A stretch of 64,000 bases of DNA from Odiellus spinosus (Eukaryota > Arthropoda > Arachnida > Opiliones > Phalangiidae): contig CAWUCO010000206.1 of assembly GCA_963920705.1 (NCBI GenBank), positions 186,001-250,000 on the forward strand. Reading direction: 5' to 3'. The first letter of the stretch is position 1. The number at the start of each line of letters is the position of its first letter. Below the pieces are notes generated by a model. It ran no database searches. It saw only the letters and a list, made by a program, of their open reading frames with translations, and had not been told where the DNA came from. Shown one piece after another: positions 12,605 to 25,283 of the stretch. The position numbers were made by a program, and so were the translations under genes.

Positions 12605-13823
12605 TTGGTGTTGATTTTGTCTAAATCGCTTAAAAATGAAATGTTTTGTGTCCATTTGAATCCAATAATCTTTAATTTTTAAGCGGTTTTGCTTAATTTT
12701 AAACCATTTTATATTTGTCACGTTTTGGCAATTTAAACAAAACAAAACTCATTCGAAAGAGCAAATAATGGACAGTCTAAATAATAAGAGTTTTCAAAAA
12801 TCCGTTGAAAAACAAGAAAAATATGGCCAATTCAAGAAATCATACAATATCAAAATAGTCCAATTTCAGATTTTAAAAATACGCTTTTTGATATTAGATG
12901 TTTTTTTGAATTGGCCATATTTTCCATGTTTTTCAACGGATTTTTCAAAACTCTTGTTTTTTAGATAAACCACTATTTGCTCTTTCGATTGGTGTTGAAT
13001 TTGTCAAAATCGCTTAAAAATCAAATGTTTTGTGTCCATTTGAATCAAATAATCTTTGATTTTTAAGCGGTTTTGCTTAATTTTAACCCATTTTATATTT
13101 GTCACGTTTTGGCAATTTAGACAAAACAAAACTCATTCTAAAGAGCAAATAATGGACAGTCTAAATAATAAGAGTTTTCAAAAATCCGTTGAAAAACAAG
13201 AAAAATATGGCCAATTCAAGAAATCATTCAATATCAAAATAGTCAAATTTCAGATTTTAAAAATACGCTTTTTTATATTAGATGTTTTTTTGAATTGGAC
13301 ATATTTTCCATGTTTTTCAACGGATTTTCCAAAACTCTTGTTTTTTAGATAGACCACTATTTGCTCTTTCGATTGATGTTAATTTTGTCTAAATCGCTTA
13401 AAAATCAAATGTTTTGTGTCCATTTGAATCCAATAATCTTTAATTTTTAAGCGGTTTTGCTTAATTTTAAACCATTTTATATTTGTCACGTTTTGGCAAT
13501 TTAGACAAAACAAAACTCATTCGAAAGAGCAAATAATGGACAGTCTAAATAATAAGAGTTTTCAAAAATCCGTTGAAAAACAAGAAAAATATGGCCAATT
13601 CAAGAAATCATTCAATATCAAAATAGTCAAATTTCAGATTTTAAAAATACGCTTTTTGATATTAGATGTTTTTTTGAATTGGACATATTTTCCATGTTTT
13701 TCAACGGATTTTCCAAAACTCTTGTTTTTTAGATGGACCACTATTTGCTCTTTAGATTGGTGTTGATTTTGTCTAAATCGCTTAAAAATCAAATGTTTTG
13801 TGTCCATTTGAATCCAATAATCT

Positions 13824-16800
13824 TTGATTTTTAAGCGGTTTTGCTTAATTTTAACCCATTTTATATTTGTCACGTTTTGGCAATTTGGACAAAACAAAAC
13901 TCATTCGAAAGAGCAAATAATGAACAGTCTAAATAATAAGAGTTTTCAAAAATCCGTTGAAAAACAAGAAAAATATGGCCAATTCAAGAAATCATACAAT
14001 ATCAAAATAGTCAAATTTCAGATTTTAAAAATACGCTTTTTGATATTAGATGTTTTTTTGAATTGGCCATATTTTCCATGTTTTTCAACGGATTTTCCAA
14101 AACTCTTGTTTTTTAGATAGACCACTATTTGCTCTTTCGATTGGTGTTGATTTTGTCTAAATTGCTTAAAAATCAAATGTTTTGTGTCCATTTGAATCCA
14201 ATAATCTTTGATTTTTAAGCGGTTTTGCTTAATTTTAACCCATTTTATATTTGTCACGTTTGGCAATTTAGACAAAACAATACTCATTCGAAAGAGCAAA
14301 TAATGGACAGTCTAAATAATAAGAGTTTCAAAAATCCGTTGAAAAACAAGAAAAATATGGCCAATTCAAGAAATCATACAATATCAAAATAGTCCAATTT
14401 CAAATTTTAAAAATACGCTTTTTGATATTAGATGTTTTTTTGAAATGGCCATATTTTCCATGTTTTTCAACGGATTTTCCAAAACTCTTGTTTTTTAAAT
14501 AAACCACTATTTGCTCTTTCGATTGGTGTTAATTTTGTCTAAATCGCTTAAAAATCAAATGTTTTGTGTCCATTTGAATCCAATAATCTTTGATTTTTAA
14601 GCGGTTTTGCTTAATTTTAACCCATTTTATATTTGTCACGTTTTGGCAATTTAGACAAAACAAAACTCATTCGAAAGAGCAAATAATGGACAGTCTAAAT
14701 AATAAGAGTTTTCAAAAATCCGTTGAAAAACAAGAAAAATATGGCCAATTCAAGAAATCATTCAATATCAAAATAGTCAAAATTCAGATTTTAAAAATAC
14801 GCTTTTTGATATTAGATGTTTTTTTGAATTGGACATATTTTCCATGTTTTTCAACGGATTTTCCAAAACTCTTGTTTTTTAGATGGACCACTATTTGCTC
14901 TTTAGATTGGTGTTGATTTTGTCTAAATCGCTTAAAAATCAAATGTTTTGTGTCCATTTGAATCCAATAATCTTTGATTTTTAAGCGGTTTTGCTTAATT
15001 TTAACCCATTTTATATTTGTCACGCTTTGGCAATTTAGACAAAACAAAACTCATTCGAAAGAGCAAATAATGGACAGTCTAAATAATAAGAGTTTTAAAA
15101 ATCCGTTGAAAAACAAGAAAAATATGGCCAATTCAAGAAATCATACAATATCAAAATAGTCCAATTTCAGATTTTAAAAATACGCTTTTTGATATTAGAT
15201 GTTTTTTTGAATTGGCCATATTTTCCATATTTTTCAACGGATTTTCCAAAACTCTTGTTTTTTAGATAAACCACTATTTGCTCTTTCGATTGGTGTTGAT
15301 TTTGTCTAAATCGCTTAAAAATCAAATGTTTTGTGTCCATTTGAATCCAATAATCTTTGATTTTTAAGCGGTTTTGCTTAATTTTAACCCATTTTATATT
15401 TGTCACGTTTTGGCAATTTAGGCAAAACAAAACTCATTCGAAAGAGCAAATAATGGACAGTCTAAATAATAAGAGTTTTCAAAAATCCGTTGAAAAACGA
15501 GAAAAATATGGCCAATTCAAGAAATCATACAATATCAAAATAGTCAAATTTCAGATTTTAAAAATACGCTTTTTGATATTAGATGTTTTTTTGAATTGGA
15601 CATATTTTCCATGTTTTTCAACGGATTTTCCAAAACTCTTGTTTTTTAGATAGACCACTATTTGCTCTTTCGATTGGTGTTGATTTTGTCTAAATCGCTT
15701 AAAAATGAAATGTTTTGTGTCCATTTGAATCCAATAATCTTTAATTTTTAAGCGGTTTTGCTTAATTTTAAACCATTTTATATTTGTCACGTTTTGGCAA
15801 TTTAAACAAAACAAAACTCATTCGAAAGAGCAAATAATGGACAGTCTAAATAATAAGAGTTTTCAAAAATCCGTTGAAAAACAAGAAAAATATGGCCAAT
15901 TCAAGAAATCATACAATATCAAAATAGTCCAATTTCAGATTTTAAAAATACGCTTTTTGATATTAGATGTTTTTTTGAATTGGCCATATTTTCCATGTTT
16001 TTCAACGGATTTTTCAAAACTCTTGTTTTTTAGATAAACCACTATTTACTCTTTCGATTGGTGTTGAATTTGTCAAAATCGCTTAAAAATCAAATGTTTT
16101 GTGTCCATTTGAATCAAATAATCTTTGATTTTTAAGCGGTTTTGCTTAATTTTAACCCATTTTATATTTGTCACGTTTTGGCAATTTAGACAAAACAAAA
16201 CTCATTCTAAAGAGCAAATAATGGACAGTCTAAATAATAAGAGTTTTCAAAAATCCGTTGAAAAACAAGAAAAATATGGCCAATTCAAGAAATCATTCAA
16301 TATCAAAATAGTCAAATTTCAGATTTTAAAAATACGCTTTTTTATATTAGATGTTTTTTTGAATTGGACATATTTTCCATGTTTTTCAACGGATTTTCCA
16401 AAACTCTTGTTTTTTAGATAGACCACTATTTGCTCTTTCGATTGATGTTAATTTTGTCTAAATCGCTTAAAAATCAAATGTTTTGTGTCCATTTGAATCC
16501 AATAATCTTTAATTTTTAAGCGGTTTTGCTTAATTTTAAACCATTTTATATTTGTCACGTTTTGGCAATTTAGACAAAACAAAACTCATTCGAAAGAGCA
16601 AATAATGGACAGTCTAAATAATAAGAGTTTTCAAAAATCCGTTGAAAAACAAGAAAAATATGGCCAATTCAAGAAATCATTCAATATCAAAATAGTCAAA
16701 TTTCAGATTTTAAAAATACGCTTTTTGATATTAGATGTTTTTTTGAATTGGACATATTTTCCATGTTTTTCAACGGATTTTCCAAAACTCTTGTTTTTTA

Positions 16801-16892
16801 GATGGACCACTATTTGCTCTTTAGATTGGTGTTGATTTTGTCTAAATCGCTTAAAAATCAAATGTTTTGTGTCCATTTGAATCCAATAATCT
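13824..16892. repeat. 8-monomer HOR, copy 2 (3069 bp)
   Basis: Same order m1 to m8 with an offset of exactly 3069. It differs from copy 1 at 14640 (G for A) and 16048 (A for G); I noticed only these changes in a by-eye comparison. The A at 16048 is shared with copy 3, so copies 2 and 3 are the most recent pair. Confidence 0.92.
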
Positions 16893-19800
16893 TTGATTTT
16901 TAAGCGGTTTTGCTTAATTTTAACCCATTTTATATTTGTCACGTTTTGGCAATTTGGACAAAACAAAACTCATTCGAAAGAGCAAATAATGAACAGTCTA
17001 AATAATAAGAGTTTTCAAAAATCCGTTGAAAAACAAGAAAAATATGGCCAATTCAAGAAATCATACAATATCAAAATAGTCAAATTTCAGATTTTAAAAA
17101 TACGCTTTTTGATATTAGATGTTTTTTTGAATTGGCCATATTTTCCATGTTTTTCAACGGATTTTCCAAAACTCTTGTTTTTTAGATAGACCACTATTTG
17201 CTCTTTCGATTGGTGTTGATTTTGTCTAAATTGCTTAAAAATCAAATGTTTTGTGTCCATTTGAATCCAATAATCTTTGATTTTTAAGCGGTTTTGCTTA
17301 ATTTTAACCCATTTTATATTTGTCACGTTTGGCAATTTAGACAAAACAATACTCATTCGAAAGAGCAAATAATGGACAGTCTAAATAATAAGAGTTTCAA
17401 AAATCCGTTGAAAAACAAGAAAAATATGGCCAATTCAAGAAATCATACAATATCAAAATAGTCCAATTTCAAATTTTAAAAATACGCTTTTTGATATTAG
17501 ATGTTTTTTTGAAATGGCCATATTTTCCATGTTTTTCAACGGATTTTCCAAAACTCTTGTTTTTTAAATAAACCACTATTTGCTCTTTCGATTGGTGTTA
17601 ATTTTGTCTAAATCGCTTAAAAATCAAATGTTTTGTGTCCATTTGAATCCAATAATCTTTGATTTTTAAGCGGTTTTGCTTAATTTTAACCCATTTTATA
17701 TTTGTCACGTTTTGGCAATTTAGACAAAACAAAACTCATTCGAAAGAGCAAATAATGGACAGTCTAAATAATAAGAGTTTTCAAAAATCCGTTGAAAAAC
17801 AAGAAAAATATGGCCAATTCAAGAAATCATTCAATATCAAAATAGTCAAAATTCAGATTTTAAAAATACGCTTTTTGATATTAGATGTTTTTTTGAATTG
17901 GACATATTTTCCATGTTTTTCAACGGATTTTCCAAAACTCTTGTTTTTTAGATGGACCACTATTTGCTCTTTAGATTGGTGTTGATTTTGTCTAAATCGC
18001 TTAAAAATCAAATGTTTTGTGTCCATTTGAATCCAATAATCTTTGATTTTTAAGCGGTTTTGCTTAATTTTAACCCATTTTATATTTGTCACGCTTTGGC
18101 AATTTAGACAAAACAAAACTCATTCGAAAGAGCAAATAATGGACAGTCTAAATAATAAGAGTTTTAAAAATCCGTTGAAAAACAAGAAAAATATGGCCAA
18201 TTCAAGAAATCATACAATATCAAAATAGTCCAATTTCAGATTTTAAAAATACGCTTTTTGATATTAGATGTTTTTTTGAATTGGCCATATTTTCCATATT
18301 TTTCAACGGATTTTCCAAAACTCTTGTTTTTTAGATAAACCACTATTTGCTCTTTCGATTGGTGTTGATTTTGTCTAAATCGCTTAAAAATCAAATGTTT
18401 TGTGTCCATTTGAATCCAATAATCTTTGATTTTTAAGCGGTTTTGCTTAATTTTAACCCATTTTATATTTGTCACGTTTTGGCAATTTAGGCAAAACAAA
18501 ACTCATTCGAAAGAGCAAATAATGGACAGTCTAAATAATAAGAGTTTTCAAAAATCCGTTGAAAAACGAGAAAAATATGGCCAATTCAAGAAATCATACA
18601 ATATCAAAATAGTCAAATTTCAGATTTTAAAAATACGCTTTTTGATATTAGATGTTTTTTTGAATTGGACATATTTTCCATGTTTTTCAACGGATTTTCC
18701 AAAACTCTTGTTTTTTAGATAGACCACTATTTGCTCTTTCGATTGGTGTTGATTTTGTCTAAATCGCTTAAAAATGAAATGTTTTGTGTCCATTTGAATC
18801 CAATAATCTTTAATTTTTAAGCGGTTTTGCTTAATTTTAAACCATTTTATATTTGTCACGTTTTGGCAATTTAAACAAAACAAAACTCATTCGAAAGAGC
18901 AAATAATGGACAGTCTAAATAATAAGAGTTTTCAAAAATCCGTTGAAAAACAAGAAAAATATGGCCAATTCAAGAAATCATACAATATCAAAATAGTCCA
19001 ATTTCAGATTTTAAAAATACGCTTTTTGATATTAGATGTTTTTTTGAATTGGCCATATTTTCCATGTTTTTCAACGGATTTTTCAAAACTCTTGTTTTTT
19101 AGATAAACCACTATTTACTCTTTCGATTGGTGTTGAATTTGTCAAAATCGCTTAAAAATCAAATGTTTTGTGTCCATTTGAATCAAATAATCTTTGATTT
19201 TTAAGCGGTTTTGCTTAATTTTAACCCATTTTATATTTGTCACGTTTTGGCAATTTAGACAAAACAAAACTCATTCTAAAGAGCAAATAATGGACAGTCT
19301 AAATAATAAGAGTTTTCAAAAATCCGTTGAAAAACAAGAAAAATATGGCCAATTCAAGAAATCATTCAATATCAAAATAGTCAAATTTCAGATTTTAAAA
19401 ATACGCTTTTTTATATTAGATGTTTTTTTGAATTGGACATATTTTCCATGTTTTTCAACGGATTTTCCAAAACTCTTGTTTTTTAGATAGACCACTATTT
19501 GCTCTTTCGATTGATGTTAATTTTGTCTAAATCGCTTAAAAATCAAATGTTTTGTGTCCATTTGAATCCAATAATCTTTAATTTTTAAGCGGTTTTGCTT
19601 AATTTTAAACCATTTTATATTTGTCACGTTTTGGCAATTTAGACAAAACAAAACTCATTCGAAAGAGCAAATAATGGACAGTCTAAATAATAAGAGTTTT
19701 CAAAAATCCGTTGAAAAACAAGAAAAATATGGCCAATTCAAGAAATCATTCAATATCAAAATAGTCAAATTTCAGATTTTAAAAATACGCTTTTTGATAT

Positions 19801-19961
19801 TAGATGTTTTTTTGAATTGGACATATTTTCCATGTTTTTCAACGGATTTTCCAAAACTCTTGTTTTTTAGATGGACCACTATTTGCTCTTTAGATTGGTG
19901 TTGATTTTGTCTAAATCGCTTAAAAATCAAATGTTTTGTGTCCATTTGAATCCAATAATCT
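16893..19961. repeat. 8-monomer HOR, copy 3 (3069 bp), chimeric last monomer
   Basis: Order m1 to m8 at an offset of 3069 from copy 2, sharing A at 19117. The last monomer (19578-19961) begins as m8 but is followed directly by m4 (GTCACGCTTTGG at 20010), not m1. Monomers m3 and m8 have the same right part (AGATGGACCAC, CTCTTTAGATTGG), so the switch lies inside that shared sequence. Confidence 0.88.
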
Positions 19962-21060
19962 TTGATTTTTAAGCGGTTTTGCTTAATTTTAACCCATTTT
20001 ATATTTGTCACGCTTTGGCAATTTAGACAAAACAAAACTCATTCGAAAGAGCAAATAATGGACAGTCTAAATAATAAGAGTTTTAAAAATCCGTTGAAAA
20101 ACAAGAAAAATATGGCCAATTCAAGAAATCATACAGTATCAAAATAGTCCAATTTCAGATTTTAAAAATACGCTTTTTGATATTAGATGTTTTTTTGAAT
20201 TGGCCATATTTTCCATATTTTTCAACGGATTTTCCAAAACTCTTGTTTTTTAGATAAACCACTATTTGCTCTTTCGATTGGTGTTGATTTTGTCTAAATC
20301 GCTTAAAAATAAATGTTTTGTGTCCATTTGAATCCAATAATCTTTGATTTTTAAGCGGTTTTGCTTAATTTTAACCCATTTTATATTTGTCACGTTTTGG
20401 CAATTTAGGCAAAACAAAACTCATTCGAAAGAGCAAATAATGGACAGTCTAAATAATAAGAGTTTTCAAAAATCCGTTGAAAAACGAGAAAAATATGGCC
20501 AATTCAAGAAATCATACAATATCAAAATAGTCAAATTTCAGATTTTAAAAATACGCTTTTTGATATTAGATGTTTTTTTGAATTGGACATATTTTCCATG
20601 TTTTTCAACGGATTTTCCAAAACTCTTGTTTTTTAGATAGACCACTATTTGCTCTTTCGATTGGTGTTGATTTTTTCTAAATCGCTTAAAAATGAAATGT
20701 TTTGTGTCCATTTGAATCCAATAATCTTTAATTTTTAAGCGGTTTTGCTTAATTTTAAACCATTTTATATTTGTCACGTTTTGGCAATTTAAACAAAACA
20801 AAACTCATTCGAAAGAGCAAATAATGGACAGTCTAAATAATAAGAGTTTTCAAAAATCCGTTGAAAAACAAGAAAAATATGGCCAATTCAAGAAATCATA
20901 CAATATCAAAATAGTCCAATTTCAGATTTTAAAAATACGCTTTTTGATATTAGATGTTTTTTGGAATTGGCCATATTTTCCATGTTTTTCAACGGATTTT
21001 CCAAAACTCTTGTTTTTTAGATAAACCACTATTTGCTCTTTCGATTGGTGTTGATTTTGT
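19194..21060. repeat. Segment m7-m8-m4-m5-m6, copy 1 (offset 4222 to 23416)
   Basis: The monomer succession at 19194, 19674, 19962, 20344 and 20824 recurs at 23416, 23896, 24184, 24567 and 25046, with offsets of 4222-4223 (11 monomers less two bases). The m8-to-m4 switch is present in both, so the whole rearranged block was copied. Confidence 0.78.
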
Positions 21061-21111
21061 CAAAATCGCTTAAAAATCAAATGTTTTGTGTCCATTTGAA
21101 TCAAATAATCT
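19962..21111. repeat. Partial fourth 8-mer copy (m4-m6), m1-m3 missing
   Basis: Monomers of types m4, m5 and m6 follow copy 3 directly. The distance from m4 in copy 3 (18043) to this m4 (19962) is 1919 rather than 3069, so about 1150 bp (m1 to m3) is absent. This m4 has ATACAGTATC where other copies have ATACAATATC, and the m5 has AAAAATAAATG (one base short) at about 20306. Confidence 0.85.
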
Positions 21112-22647
21112 TTGATTTTTAAGCGGTTTTGCTTAATTTTAACCCATTTTATATTTGTCACGTTTTGGCAATTTAGACAAAACAAAACTCATTCGAAAGA
21201 GCAAATAATGGACAGTCTAAATAATAAGAGTTTTCAAAAATCCGTTGAAAAACAAGAAAAATATGGCCAATTCAAGAAATCATACAATATCAAAATAGTC
21301 AAATTTCAGATTTTAAAAATACGCTTTTTGATATTAGATGTTTTTTTGAATTGGACATATTTTCCATGTTTTTCAACGGATATTCCAAAACTCTTGTTTT
21401 TTAGATAGACCACTATTTGCTCTTTCGATTGGTGTTGATTTTGTCTAAATCGCTTAAAAATCAAATGTTTTGTGTCCATTTGAATCCAATAATCTTTGAT
21501 TTTTAAGCGGTTTTGCTTAATTTTAACCCATTTTATATTTGTCACGTTTTGGCAATTTAGGCAAAACAAAACTCATTCGAAAGAGCAAATAATGGACAGT
21601 CTAAATAATAAGAGTTTTCAAAAATCCGTTGAAAAACGAGAAAAATATGGCCAATTCAAGAAATCATACAATATCAAAATAGTCAAATTTCAGATTTTAA
21701 AAATACGCTTTTTGATATTAGATGTTTTTTTGAATTGGACATATTTTCCATGTTTTTCAACGGATTTTCCAAAACTCTTGTTTTTTAGATAGACCACTAT
21801 TTGCTCTTTCGATTGGTGTTGATTTTGTCTAAATCGCTTAAAAATGAAATGTTTTGTGTCCATTTGAATCCAATAATCTTTAATTTTTAAGCGGTTTTGC
21901 TTAATTTTAAACCATTTTATATTTGTCACGTTTTGGCAATTTAAACAAAACAAAACTCATTCGAAAGAGCAAATAATGGACAGTCTAAATAATAAGAGTT
22001 TTCAAAAATCCGTTGAAAAACAAGAAAAATATGGCCAATTCAAGAAATCATACAATATCAAAATAGTCCAATTTCAGATTTTAAAAATACGCTTTTTGAT
22101 ATTAGATGTTTTTTTGAATTGGCCATATTTTCCATGTTTTTCAACGGATTTTCCAAAACTCTTGTTTTTTAGATAAACCACTATTTGCTCTTTCGATTGG
22201 TGTTGATTTTGTCAAAATCGCTTAAAAATCAAATGTTTTGTGTCCATTTGAATCAAATAATCTTTGATTTTTAAGCGGTTTTGCTTAATTTTAACCCATT
22301 TTATATTTGTCACGTTTTGGCAATTTAGACAAAACAAAACTCATTCGAAAGAGCAAATAATGGACAGTCTAAATAATAAGAGTTTTCAAAAATCCGTTGA
22401 AAAACAAGAAAAATATGGCCAATTCAAGAAATCATACAATATCAAAATAGTCAAATTTCAGATTTTAAAAATACGCTTTTTGATATTAGATGTTTTTTTG
22501 AATTGGACATAATTTCCATGTTTTTCAACGGATATTCCAAAACTCTTGTTTTTTAGATAGACCACTATTTGCTCTTTCGATTGGTGTTGATTTTGTCAAA
22601 ATCGCTTAAAAATCAAATGTTTTGTGTCCATTTGAATCAAATAATCT
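20344..22647. repeat. 3-monomer HOR, two copies (offset 1152)
   Basis: 20344-21495 (types m5, m6 and an m7-like unit with CGGATATTCC) repeats at 21496-22647. Marks GAAAAACGAG, TTTAAACAAAAC and TTTGTCAAAATCGC recur in the same order. The second copy has GGACATAATTTCC where the first has GGACATATTTTCC. Confidence 0.82.
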
Positions 22648-23031
22648 TTGATTTTTAAGCGGTTTTGCTTAATTTTAACCCATTTTATATTTGTCACGTT
22701 TTGGCAATTTAGACAAAACAAAACTCATTCGAAAGAGCAAATAATGGACAGTCTAAATAATAAGAGTTTTCAAAAATCCGTTGAAAAACAAGAAAAATAT
22801 GGCCAATTCAAGAAATCATACAATATCAAAATAGTCAAATTTCAGATTTTAAAAATACGCTTTTTGATATTAGATGTTTTTTTGAATTGGACATAATTTC
22901 CATGTTTTTCAACGGATATTCCAAAACTCTTGTTTTTTAGATAGACCACTATTTGCTCTTTCGATTGGTGTTGATTTTGTCTAAATCGCTTAAAAATCAA
23001 ATGTTTTATGTCCATTTGAATCCAATAATCT
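22264..23031. repeat. Adjacent near-identical monomer pair (384 bp)
   Basis: 22264-22647 and 22648-23031 share GGACATAATTTCC with CGGATATTCC. They differ near the end: TTGTCAAAATCGC and GAATCAAATAATC in the first, TTGTCTAAATCGC, TTTTATGTCC and GAATCCAATAATC in the second. This is a single-monomer duplication followed by recombination with another monomer type. Confidence 0.8.
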
Positions 23032-23415
23032 TTGATTTTTAAGCGGTTTTGCTTAATTTTAACCCATTTTATATTTGTCACGTTTTGGCAATTTAGACAA
23101 AACAAAACTCATTCGAAAGAGCAAATAATGGACAGTCTAAATAAAAAGAGTTTTCAAAAATCCGTTGAAAAACAAGAAAAATATGGCCAATTCAAGAAAT
23201 CATTCAATATCAAAATAGTCAAATTTCAGATTTTAAAAATACGCTTTTTGATATTAGATGTTTTTTTGAATATGCCATATTTTCCATGTTTTTCAACGGA
23301 TTTTCCAAAACTCTTGTTTTTTAGATAAACCACTATTTGCTCTTTTGATTGGTGTTAATTTTGTCTAAATCGCTTAAAAATCAAATGTTTTATGTCCATT
23401 TGAATCCAATAATCT

Positions 23416-25283
23416 TTGATTTTTAAGCGGTTTTGCTTAATTTTAACCCATTTTATATTTGTCACGTTTTGGCAATTTAGACAAAACAAAACTCATTCTA
23501 AAGAGCAAATAATGGACAGTATAAATAATAAGAGTTTTCAAAAATCCGTTGAAAAGCAAGAAAAATATGGCCAATTCAAGAAATCATTCAATATCAAAAT
23601 AGTCAAATTTCAGATTTTAAAAATACGCTTTTTGATATTAGATGTTTTTTTGAATTGGACATATTTTCCATGTTTTTCAACGGATTTTCCAAAACTCTTG
23701 TTTTTTAGATAGACCACTATTTGCTCTTTCGATTGATGTTACTTTTGTCTAAATCGCTTAAAAATCAAATGTTTTGTGTCCATTTGAATCCAATAATCTT
23801 TAATTTTTAAGCGGTTTTGCTTAATTTTAAACCATTTTATATTTGTCACGTTTTGGCAATTTAGACAAAACAAAACTCATTCGAAAGAGCAAATAATGGA
23901 CAGTCTAAATAATAAGAGTTTTCAAAAATCCGTTGAAAAACAAGAAAAATATGGCCAATTCAAGAAATCATTCAATATCAAAATAGTCAAATTTCAGATT
24001 TTAAAAATACGCTTTTTGATATTAGATGTTTTTTTGAATTGGACATATTTTCCATGTTTTTCAACGGATTTTCCAAAACTCTTGTTTTTTAGATGGACCA
24101 CTATTTGCTCTTTAGATTGGTGTTGATTTTGTCTAAATCGCTTAAAAATCAAATGTTTTGTGTCCATTTGAATCCAATAATCTTTGATTTTTAAGCGGTT
24201 TTGCTTAATTTTAACCCATTTTATATTTGTCACGCTTTGGCAATTTAGACAAAACAAAACTCATTCGAAAGAGCAAATAATGGACAGTCTAAATAATAAG
24301 AGTTTTAAAAATCCGTTGAAAAACAAGAAAAATATGGCCAATTCAAGAAATCATACAATATCAAAATAGTCCAATTTCAGATTTTAAAAATACGCTTTTT
24401 GATATTAGATGTTTTTTTGAATTGGCCATATTTTCCATATTTTTCAACGGATTTTCCAAAACTCTTGTTTTTTAGATAAACCACTATTTGCTCTTTCGAT
24501 TGGTGTTGATTTTGTCTAAATCGCTTAAAAATCAAATGTTTTGTGTCCATTTGAATCCAATAATCTTTGATTTTTAAGCGGTTTTGCTTAAATTTAACCC
24601 ATTTTATATTTGTCACGTTTTGGCAATTTAGGCAAAACAAAACTCATTCGAAAGAGCAAATAATGGACAGTCTAAATAATAAGAGTTTTCAAAAATCCGT
24701 TGAAAAACGAGAAAAATATGGCCAATTCAAGAAATCATACAATATCAAAATAGTCAAATTTCAGATTTTAAAAATACGCTTTTGATATTAGATGTTTTTT
24801 TGAATTGGACATATTTTCCATGTTTTTCAACGGATTTTCCAAAACTCTTGTTTTTTAGATAGACCACTATTTGCTCTTTCGATTGGTGTTGATTTTGTCT
24901 AAATCGCTTAAAAATGAAATGTTTTGTGTCCATTTGAATCCAATAATCTTTAATTTTTAAGCGGTTTTGCTTAATTTTAAACCATTTTATATTTGTCACG
25001 TTTTGGCAATTTAAACAAAACAAAACTCATTCGAAAGAGCAAATAATGGACAGTCTAAATAATAAGAGTTTTCAAAAATCCGTTGAAAAACAAGAAAAAT
25101 ATGGCCAATTCAAGAAATCATACAATATCAAAATAGTCCAATTTCAGATTTTAAAAATACGCTTTTTGATATTAGATGTTTTTTTGAATTGGCCATATTT
25201 TCCATGTTTTTCAACGGATTTTCCAAAACTCTTGTTTTTTAGATAGACCACTATTTGCTCTTTCGATTGGTGTTGATTTTGTC
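23416..25283. repeat. Segment m7-m8-m4-m5-m6, copy 2
   Basis: Partner of 19194-21060. Private changes include GGACAGTATAAATAATAAG at 23514, GTTGAAAAGCAAG, GATGTTACTTTTGTC at about 23735, and a one-base loss in TACGCTTTTGATATT at about 24780. Confidence 0.75.

Larger units (their letters stand above)
12288..12671. repeat. Reference family 1 monomer (384 bp)
   Basis: Chosen as a typical family 1 unit; the phase is arbitrary and starts at the TTGATTTTTAAGCGG motif. A hand count gives 53 C and 54 G (28% GC). In order it holds: the right half of dyad B (12287-12301); a connecting stretch with CCCATTTTATATTTGTCACG; the GGCAATTTAGRCAAAACA block; dyad A left arm (12369-12472), spacer (12473-12500) and right arm (12501-12604); then TTGTCTAAATCGCTTAAAAA, the left half of the next dyad B. 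Nine CpG dinucleotides are present, about 7.5 being expected from its base composition. Family 1 marks are ACAAAACAAAACTCATTCG, GAGCAAATAATGG, CCACTATTTGCTC followed by GATTGGTGTTGATTTT, and CTTTGATTTTTAAGCGGTTT. Confidence 0.95.
10755..13823. repeat. 8-monomer HOR, copy 1 (3069 bp)
   Basis: Eight distinguishable monomers start at about 10755, 11139, 11521, 11905, 12288, 12672, 13056 and 13440; I call them m1 to m8. Marks: m1 CAATTTGGACAAAAC and AATAATGAACAG; m2 GTCACGTTTGGC (one base short) and ACAATACTC; m3 AGTCAAAATTCAG and AGATGGACCAC; m4 GTCACGCTTTGG; m5 GGCAATTTAGGC and GAAAAACGAG; m6 CAATTTAAACAAAAC; m7 ATTCTAAAGAGC and CTTTTTTATATTAG; m8 AGATGGACCAC with CTCTTTAGATTGG. Copy 1 has A at 11571 and G at 12979, where copies 2 and 3 have G and A. 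The sequence just upstream of 10755 does not match m8, so the HOR enters between about 10700 and 10755. Confidence 0.92.

Noticed and set aside
12295-12678. Array as simple alternation of two fully complementary 192-bp half-monomers
   Set aside because: Tested on the reference monomer: pairing about the dyad A axis is strong over 104 nt and moderate over the next 36, but drops to 13 of 38 (background for this composition) in the outer part, where dyad B has a different axis.
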